Shown one piece after another: positions 37,159 to 42,879 of a stretch of DNA of 42,879 bases. A model generated the notes under the pieces. It did not search any database and had not been told where the DNA came from. It worked only from the letters and a program-made list of their open reading frames with translations. The stretch's first letter is position 1. Each line of letters opens with the position of its first letter. The translations under genes and the position numbers were made by a program. The DNA comes from Hoylesella loescheii (GTDB lineage: Bacteria > Bacteroidota > Bacteroidia > Bacteroidales > Bacteroidaceae). The stretch is taken from the NCBI GenBank assembly GCA_021531755.1, contig JADYUK010000023.1:1-42879 (forward strand), read 5' to 3'.

Positions 37159-38538
37159 TTATGCCTTGTCACTCACATTCTCAGTCTGTGGCTTTGACAC
37201 AGAGTCTTTCTTAGCCAGATACTCAGGTAGTGATAGGCCAGCCTGCTCAAAGAGCTCATTCAACGGAGGAACGCTCTTCATGAGCCCACTGAGGAATCCA
37301 GCTGTCGAGCTCTTGCCATCAGCATTCCCGACACCATTGTCCCATACTGTGACATGGTCGATGTTAATGCCCTTGATAGCGTCAACCTGAGTCTTGACAA
37401 GTTCTGGGAGTTTCTCAAGAAGCAGGAGCATATACGCCTTTGTCGCATCACCTCCCGCCGCAGCGACCATCTTCTCATAACCATTGGCCTGTCTACTGAG
37501 AATCTCAAAGAGTCCCCGTGCCTCTGCCTCCATCTTGGCGAAAGCTGCATCAGCCTCACCCTTTGCGTTCACGCGCACCTTTTCAGCCTCTGCCTCTGCC
37601 TCGATAATCTTGCGTTTCTTCTCTATCTCCTGTGATACGAGCACATTGGCAGCCTGAGTAGCTCGCTCTCTTTCAGCACGTGCCATCTCGGCTTCTTTCT
37701 CTGCTGAGTAAGCCTCTTCGAGAGCCTTGGCCTGTGCCACTTTCTCTGCTGCTGTAGCCTTGCGCTGAGCCTCTGCCTCTGCCTGACGGCGCTCGGCATC
37801 AGAATTTGCGATAGCTACCTTAGCGTCGTTCTCGCCCTTGACAGCCTGAGCATTTGCCTCGGCTGTACGGATACGTGTCTCACGCATAGCGTCGGCCTTA
37901 CCTATCTCGCCTATCTTCTCCTGCTCGGCGACACGGACCTTTGCCTCGTTTATGGCTTTTGCAGCTGCTTCCTGACCGAGAGCCTCAATATAGCCCGACT
38001 CATCGTTAATATCGGTCACATTGACATTGATAAGGCGTAGTCCTATCTTCTTGAGCTCAACCTCGACGTTGCTCGATATAGCATCAAGGAATTTATCTCT
38101 GTCAGAGTTCAGCTCCTCTATCGACATGGTCGCAATGACAAGACGAAGCTGACCGAAAAGAATATCACGCGCAAGCTCTTGAATCTGTGCCGCTGTCTGT
38201 CCGAGAAGACGCTCTGCCGCTGCTGTCATACAATCGGGATCAGTAGATATACCCACTGTGAAACGGCATGGGATATCGACACGTATATTCTGTTTTGACA
38301 GAGCATTGGTGAGATTGGCGTCAATACTTATCGGTGTTAACGACAGATATGCATAATCCTGTATGATAGGCCACACGAATGTACCTCCACCATGTACACA
38401 TTTTGCCGACCCGCGGTTACCTGTTGTGCCGTAAACGACAAGAATCTTGTCTGACGGACATCTTCTATAACGATTGATTATTGCGGCGAGCATGACAATG
38501 GCCACGACAACCGCTGCTGCTATTAGATACATAGGCAA
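37159..38538 (-). CDS. Flotillin-like SPFH-domain protein
   Basis: Flotillins scaffold membrane microdomains. The 459-aa product has one N-terminal transmembrane helix (about residues 4-22). An SPFH/Band 7 domain follows (LVVYGTTGNRGSAKCVHGGG, then IQELARDILFGQLRLVIATM and NVNVTDINDESGYIEALGQE), and then a long Ala/Glu/Lys-rich coiled coil (about residues 190-350), and a C-terminal region with LLEKLPELVKTQVDAIKGIN. It follows the NfeD-like gene on the same strand, the classic YqiJ-YqiK pairing. Confidence 0.92.
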   Translation of the reverse strand: MPMYLIAAAVVVAIVMLAAIINRYRRCPSDKILVVYGTTGNRGSAKCVHGGGTFVWPIIQDYAYLSLTPISIDANLTNALSKQNIRVDIPCRFTVGISTDPDCMTAAAERLLGQTAAQIQELARDILFGQLRLVIATMSIEELNSDRDKFLDAISSNVEVELKKIGLRLINVNVTDINDESGYIEALGQEAAAKAINEAKVRVAEQEKIGEIGKADAMRETRIRTAEANAQAVKGENDAKVAIANSDAERRQAEAEAQRKATAAEKVAQAKALEEAYSAEKEAEMARAERERATQAANVLVSQEIEKKRKIIEAEAEAEKVRVNAKGEADAAFAKMEAEARGLFEILSRQANGYEKMVAAAGGDATKAYMLLLLEKLPELVKTQVDAIKGINIDHVTVWDNGVGNADGKSSTAGFLSGLMKSVPPLNELFEQAGLSLPEYLAKKDSVSKPQTENVSDKA

Positions 38539-38626
38539 ATTAATTAAGAATCAGTTTAATAGTTTATTGACAATCACGATTCTGGATGATTGACCAGAGT
38601 GTGTATAACATGAACTTGACAAAGAA

Positions 38627-39208
38627 TCAAATTGCAGTGACTGTGAGCATATTGCCTTCTACCCCAACCACTTTCACCTTAGCTCCAGTAGGTATAGCAT
38701 CGCCGTCTGTCATAGCATCCAGCTCATGGATACTTCCATTCAACGACAGCTGCACCTTCCCTCTGCCACTGCGTGATGATGGGATATGGAGATATACATC
38801 ACCAACAAGCCCCACACACTCGGTATATCGTATAACGCCATTGCGCTCAAGCCCTTGCAGCTTCTTTCTCATCCATATATAGATATAAGCGAAGAGCATA
38901 CCTACAACGATTGAGATAACCCATACTATCCATGTTTGACTTATTACAGGAAGGAATGTCACGCCTCCCCATCCAAGACCGACAAAGAAGTTGACAAGCG
39001 AGCGCACACTGAAAAGTGATACTGCTCCACCTGTGTCCATAGTGTCTCCATCAGCAAAATCCAGGTCAGCTACATCATGTGCGTCGATACCTATAATCGT
39101 GAGTATCATCTGGACTGCAAACACGGCTGTCGCTATTAGGGCTATCGTCCAGAATATTTGTTCTGGACCCTGAAGTGTGGAATACCAAGTGAGAAAATTG
39201 TCTATCAT
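38627..39208 (-). CDS. NfeD/YqiJ-like membrane protein
   Basis: The 193-aa protein has an N-terminal helix (FWTIALIATAVFAVQMILTI, about residues 19-38), two further helices around VRSLVNFFVGLGWGGVTFLP and WIVWVISIVVGMLFAYIYIW, and a C-terminal OB-like soluble domain (about 125-193). This is the layout of NfeD-type proteins that partner with flotillins. The flotillin gene is 88 bases downstream. Confidence 0.85.
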   Translation of the reverse strand: MIDNFLTWYSTLQGPEQIFWTIALIATAVFAVQMILTIIGIDAHDVADLDFADGDTMDTGGAVSLFSVRSLVNFFVGLGWGGVTFLPVISQTWIVWVISIVVGMLFAYIYIWMRKKLQGLERNGVIRYTECVGLVGDVYLHIPSSRSGRGKVQLSLNGSIHELDAMTDGDAIPTGAKVKVVGVEGNMLTVTAI

Positions 39209-39235
39209 ATTTCTTTTATGATTTTTTTAGTATGA

Positions 39236-39243
39236 CAAATTTA
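39236..39243 (-). promoter_or_regulatory. Candidate -7 box for the NfeD-flotillin operon
   Basis: On the minus strand TAAATTTG fits TAnnTTTG, 27 bases before the NfeD-like ATG. No TTTG sits at the -33 position. Confidence 0.4.
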
Positions 39244-39487
39244 CTGCATTATTTCCTTTTTCAATAATAATTTATATGTGTTTTAAATATATTTAAGGAA
39301 ACGACACCAGACTTTCAAGGCGTTCACAATTTGACCATATTTCGTGTTTGCCTGATTATTGTGATTCGTAACAGGCACTGTGTTTTACCAATTGTCACAT
39401 AATTTTCAAAGAGTTCAACGAAATACAACTCAATGAAAACAGGTTAATTTTCAGAATTCTTTGTAACTTTCGTGGTGAAAAATAACG

Positions 39488-39647
39488 ATGAAACCAAAGA
39501 ATTCTGATATAATTACCGAGGACAAAGTTTTTCACTTCGTTCAAGGAAACTCCAGAAATTTTCTATATTGCAGATGATTTCTGCAAAGTTTTTTTGATGC
39601 ACAGATGCCAAAATATACGTTTAAGGCATGCTTTTTTCTAAAGTATA
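39488..39647 (+). pseudogene. IS982-family transposase, N-terminal fragment
   Basis: Starting at ATG 39488 the frames read MKPKNSDIITEDKV, then in another frame EIFYIADDFCKVF, then FDAQMPKYTFK. Together these match the N-terminus of Bacteroidota IS982 transposases (TEDKV.EIFY.ADDFCK.FDA.M.KYT). At least two frameshifts or a small insertion separate the pieces, and nothing of the DDE core remains. The IS4 insertion begins 35 bases downstream. Confidence 0.6.
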
Positions 39648-39681
39648 TTCGACAAACTGACGTAATTTTTAGATATCCCTT

Positions 39682-41004
39682 CACTAGTGTCCGGATAAAT
39701 TCTCAGAAGAGGTTACCCTCCACATATTGAGGCTTCGGACATTCATTATTAATCTCTTTAACGTTATTGAATATGAAATGGATATCATCTTGTTTGAATA
39801 GAAGTGGACCAATGGAGTTGGATATTGTATGAAGGGTTTGAGGAAGGCAGAATTTTTTCTTTGCAATGATAAGCAGCAGGTAGTCACATACCGCAATCCA
39901 AAGTTGTAAATATACTGCATTTTCAGAAGTTCCATAAAACTTCTTGATATGCAAATATCGCTTTACCCATTTGAAGAATAGCTCGACCATCCATCTTTCA
40001 CGGTAAAGTTCTGCAACTGTCAGAGTATCAACATCTAAGTTGTTTGTAAGGAAACGATAGACATTGCCTGTTGCATAATCTTCATAGACAACCATACGTA
40101 ATGGTTCTGGATATTCCACAGAGGGATTCTTGCCTGTAAGACGTATGAGTTGATCACTTATGAGACCAGCAGCCTTATCGACCTCATACTCTTCAACGAT
40201 GTCGTACACCATGTTTTCCTTTGCTCTAGTTACGAAGTAGGCATGCCTGAGATGAAAACACTCATAGAGTTGTTTGAAGAATACATAGCCTTTGTCCATA
40301 AGGTAGAAAGCATATGCTTCAACAGGTATCATTGGCATTACCTTGGAGTCATGCACAAGTCCGTTGGTCATGATGATGTATGAAGGAATGTTTCCTCTAA
40401 GATCTATCAACGTATGCATTTTGACAGCCCCTTCACCATGATAGAACTATGCCCATGGCGATAGCTCCAAGCAAAGTCTTATAGTTGTACTATCAAGTGC
40501 ATAGACCATCTCCTTAAGACCCAGGCGGAAGTAATCATTACGATACAACTCCTTAGCTTCCTTAATAAGAACCTGGGAAAAGTCTCTGTAAATAATCCAG
40601 TTCCTTCTCTCGTTGGCTTCTGCCAATGTTGACTTGGGAACACTGCTGAGACCTGCATGGTAAAGACCTTTTCCACAGAATTCAAGTGTCATCTCAATGT
40701 CCCGCAGACCAGATCTATCGGTAAACTGAGCAAAGCTCATGACCTTGAATTGATCAAAACAAGTGAATGTTTTGGCATGCCAATCACCCTTGTAACGGTC
40801 AACACATTTTTGGAACTCATAACGGGAAACCAGAGACATTATCTGAGAAAATATGGTCTTTTCGTACTCATCGTAGCAATTTACAGCCATTAGTGGCTCG
40901 CTTGCTAAAGTACAAAATTTAATTCAAAAATTTAAAGAACACTTTAACTATTTGATTATTAATTATTTAAGCTATGCGTCTGGAATTTTATCCGGACAGC
41001 AGTG
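39682..41004. mobile_element. IS4-family insertion sequence, 1323 bp
   Basis: The ends are imperfect inverted repeats beginning CACTAGTGTCCGGATAAA on the left and CACTGCTGTCCGGATAAA on the right. The 9-base sequence ATATCCCTT flanks both sides (39673-39681 and 41005-41013), a target duplication of the size expected for the IS4 family. The intact duplication suggests a fairly recent insertion. Confidence 0.85.
39703..40890 (-). pseudogene. IS4-family transposase interrupted by an amber codon
   Basis: Two frames in the same phase, 40890-40450 and 40446-39703, are separated only by TAG at 40447-40449. Together they encode about 395 aa: a DUF4372-type N-terminus (CYDEYEKTIFSQIMSLVSRY), the first catalytic aspartate in VYALDSTTI, and a C-terminal core with the Y-x2-R-x3-E-x6-K signature of IS4 transposases (YRERWMVELFFKWVK). 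The stop falls in SPWA-stop-FYHGEGAVKMHT, where relatives have Lys or Gln. Everything else looks intact, so the element is one base change from encoding a full protein. Confidence 0.85.
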
Positions 41005-41018
41005 ATATCCCTTAATTC

Positions 41019-41234
41019 CGCAACACTATTACAAATATTACATTTTAAGTACCTGAGCAACAAAAAGTTCTTGCTTGTGGCAAGCGGCAAAGCCGAGCGG
41101 CTCAGGATTTTGCCATGTCAGTTTTTTCACCTATCTTAGTGTTGCAAATCAAAATATGTATCAAACCCGACAAACATGGCAAAGGTAGCAATAAAATCTG
41201 AGAAACTCTCTCCTTTTGGAGGATTTTTTTATTT
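41019..41234 (+). pseudogene. IS1380-family element, left-end fragment
   Basis: ATG 41176 opens MAKVAIKSEKLSPFGGFF, the characteristic N-terminus of Bacteroidota IS1380 transposases (MAKVQIKSEKLTPFGG...). Similarity stops abruptly at about 41234, where the PEGA-domain gene from the other strand ends. The upstream non-coding part, with GCAACACTA (41020-41028) mirrored by TAGTGTTGC (41137-41145), is probably the element's left end. Confidence 0.6.
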
Positions 41235-42296
41235 AATTATAATCAAATTACCAACAAGTTCTATTTCCATATTATGGTCTTGTACATGAAGCACTGCACC
41301 TTGACCTTGATCGTTTGAAAGCCTACATTTAGAGCCAGGCATTAATTTTATAGCTTCTCCATCGCTCCACCCAGGTATAGGTTTATTGTTCTTGTATAAT
41401 TTATTTGAACTGCAATGCACAATAACATTTACAGGATGTATATTTATTGTCTCACCTTTATTCATATTTAGGTTATATGAAAGTTCATAAGTTGAATTAG
41501 AAATAAACACATCAACTTCATTGTCTAAATATCCATTCGCTGTTAAACGTATTTTATGAGTTCCTTGTGGTAGATTTAAAACCCCGACAGAACCATAATG
41601 TTCATTATCAACATAAACATTAGCATTGCTTACATTACATTTTATATTTACTTGTACAGTTGACGGCTTTAATTGAACCGAGATAGGAACAGCTCCTTTC
41701 TTAACTTCAATAGTGCCGGTTTCAGTTTGGTAATTTGGAGCTTCTACACGGTAATTGTATGTACCCGAGTTACATCTGAACTTTAGATCAGTATTTTGTT
41801 TAAGTTCTTTTCTGTTGCCATCAAATACAATAGATGTCCCAGGTACAAATGGACTTACTTTAAAACTTACATGAGGAGCATTATCAATCTTTTGCGGAGC
41901 TTTAAGTTTTATTATATAAGTCTTACCGCCTGTAATGCTCTTTTTGAAACCGAATGGTGCAACACTGATTGTTCCAGGGATAAAATCAGGGTGTTGGAAA
42001 TCTAATTTATAGCTAAATCCAGGAACGTATACATAATATGTTCCATTGCTTTGTCTTACTTCTCCAACATATTGGTTTTTGTTAGGAAAAGTTAATCCCA
42101 TCAAATCATTTGTTTCAATTTGAAATACTGCACATGGATTACCATTAATGTCGTTTCGTGGCTGTGCTTCAGCTATATTATCTCCCGTACTTTCTTTACA
42201 ACTTTCGATTGTAATTTCATCTTGAGCGAAGAGATTTATTGTGCTGCCAAAAGTGCAGCACAATAATATAAATGTTCTTAACAAGAATGCTTTCAT
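41229..42296 (-). CDS. PEGA-domain secreted protein
   Basis: From the Met at 42296 the 355-aa product has a signal peptide (MKAFLLRTFILLCCTFGSTI then NLFAQ) and beta-rich repeats. The stretches NANVYVDNEHYGSVGVLNLP and GTHKIRLTANGYLD (about residues 245-278) match the PEGA domain, and a similar unit (GTSIVFDGNRKELKQ ... YNYRVEAPNYQTETG) precedes it. PEGA domains occur in surface proteins and envelope-associated regulators. The gene is visibly more AT-rich than its neighbours and is wedged between insertion-sequence fragments. Its stop codon overlaps the IS1380 remnant. An upstream in-frame ATG at 42353 lies next to the IS end and is less likely. Confidence 0.75.
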   Translation of the reverse strand: MKAFLLRTFILLCCTFGSTINLFAQDEITIESCKESTGDNIAEAQPRNDINGNPCAVFQIETNDLMGLTFPNKNQYVGEVRQSNGTYYVYVPGFSYKLDFQHPDFIPGTISVAPFGFKKSITGGKTYIIKLKAPQKIDNAPHVSFKVSPFVPGTSIVFDGNRKELKQNTDLKFRCNSGTYNYRVEAPNYQTETGTIEVKKGAVPISVQLKPSTVQVNIKCNVSNANVYVDNEHYGSVGVLNLPQGTHKIRLTANGYLDNEVDVFISNSTYELSYNLNMNKGETINIHPVNVIVHCSSNKLYKNNKPIPGWSDGEAIKLMPGSKCRLSNDQGQGAVLHVQDHNMEIELVGNLIIIK

Positions 42297-42353
42297 ATGT
42301 GTAAATTGTGAGTAGTCAGAATTTTTACATGCGAGTTTTATACTTATATTCAT

Positions 42354-42879
42354 TAGTGTCCCGTTAAAATCGGGACGAAGTTAAATTTAATCAAATAATC
42401 CCTCAAAGAGGGGATAATCGAGTTCTTTGACATCGTTGAAATTAGTCTTTTCGAAGAGATCTCTCAGTGGAGTCTTGTCCGTAAGTGAGATGCTCAAAAT
42501 CTGCAGGAGCTCATAAGTTGACCGCTTCAGTTGCATATCGTGTTGAACTATGGCAACAAGGCAGTAGGTTATGATTGCAGCAGAGATTTGTATTCTCACA
42601 GCGTTCCCTGTAGTACCCCAGAATTTCTTAATCTTGAGGTGCTGCTTGAGCCACTTGAAGAACAACTCTATCTGCCATCTATTCTTGTAGAGATTGGCAA
42701 TCTCGAGAGAAGTTAGATGGAATGCATTCGTCAAAAATGCGAAATCTCTATCTTGCTCGTCATCGTGAAATCTCACAAATCGCAACCTCTCAGGATACTT
42801 CTTCTTTGTGTTCACATCCGTGAGTTCGATAACAGAATCAGTAAGTACATCCTTAGGCAATCTACGTTTCCATTTCGTG
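42354..42879. mobile_element. IS4-family insertion sequence, one end (runs off the window)
   Basis: The element begins near TAGTGTCCCGTTAAAAT, followed by CGGGACG, which makes a GTCCCG...CGGGAC stem. This resembles the TAGTGTCCGG end of the IS4 element at 39682, so the two are related but distinct. The far end lies outside the window. Confidence 0.65.
42387..42879 (-). CDS. IS4-family transposase, C-terminal part (partial)
   Basis: The frame stays open to the right edge (reading KWKRRLPKDVLTDSV before any start codon), so the gene continues beyond the window. It carries the IS4 signature Y-x2-R-x3-E-x6-K in LYKNRWQIELFFKWLKQHLK and the tail FNDVKELDYPLFEGLFD. It is clearly related to the transposase at 39703-40890 (HLKIKKFWGTTGNAV against YLHIKKFYGTSENAV) but not the same element. 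Confidence 0.85.
   Translation of the reverse strand, partial: TKWKRRLPKDVLTDSVIELTDVNTKKKYPERLRFVRFHDDEQDRDFAFLTNAFHLTSLEIANLYKNRWQIELFFKWLKQHLKIKKFWGTTGNAVRIQISAAIITYCLVAIVQHDMQLKRSTYELLQILSISLTDKTPLRDLFEKTNFNDVKELDYPLFEGLFD

Noticed and set aside
37159..39208. Flotillin-NfeD pair as a possible phage-defence cassette
   Set aside because: The pair matches the common YqiK-YqiJ housekeeping arrangement and has no defence-type partner domains.

Overview
The window reads as chromosomal DNA of a Bacteroidales bacterium, most likely Prevotella or a close relative. Three things point there. Several genes belong to families largely confined to Bacteroidota (DUF3127, DUF4835/PorD-like, DUF4494, the TGS-like/uridine-kinase fusion). 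Promoters follow the Bacteroidota pattern TTTG-N19-21-TAnnTTTG, with perfect matches upstream of ftcD and the first tRNA-Lys. Shine-Dalgarno sequences are mostly absent. The species is not proven by the sequence alone.

Layout. 1-1417: the 3' end of a class A beta-lactamase-like gene and a decayed IS4-type transposase. 1418-2290: a repeat-rich gap with a possible small secreted ORF. 2363-9095: a complete histidine-utilisation cluster in the order ftcD-hutU-hutH-hutI, all on +. It encodes histidine to urocanate (HutH), imidazolonepropionate (HutU), formiminoglutamate (HutI), and transfer of the formimino group to tetrahydrofolate with deamination (FtcD). 9408-9694: two identical tRNA-Lys(CUU) genes. 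9834-19124: genome-maintenance genes: ligA on +, then an RluA-type pseudouridine synthase, recN, a DUF4835 protein, a DnaQ/ExoX-like exonuclease and dnaN on -. 19518-30849: a DUF3127 SSB-like protein, an FtsX-type permease, a TrmH-family methyltransferase, an AraC regulator divergent from a DUF1846 protein, a KdsC-like phosphatase, a secreted beta-helix protein, a nucleoside kinase and a radical SAM enzyme. 31127-39208: tRNA-Arg(CCG), the amidotransferases purF and pyrG, yggS, a DUF4494 protein and a flotillin/NfeD pair. 39209-42879: an insertion-sequence graveyard (IS982 fragment, complete IS4-family element with a 9-bp target duplication and an amber codon in its transposase, IS1380 fragment, start of another IS4 copy) surrounding an AT-rich PEGA-domain gene.

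The most unusual content is non-coding. A family of nested hairpin repeats occurs at seven intergenic loci, in 82-bp single-hairpin, ~159-bp two-hairpin, tandem, divergent and deleted forms. They share a GAGC-AA-GCTC-like loop core and a border around GGCTTAACGAAAACGTTCG. A separate 168-bp near-palindromic MITE-like element with 31-bp terminal inverted repeats (one mismatch) lies between dnaN and the exonuclease gene, flanked by what look like coding remnants. Three very small ORFs (two membrane-type, one with a signal peptide) are also noted.

No CRISPR array, rRNA, prophage, toxin-antitoxin or recognisable defence system was seen. All calls come from reading motifs and family resemblance by eye; no database search was run.
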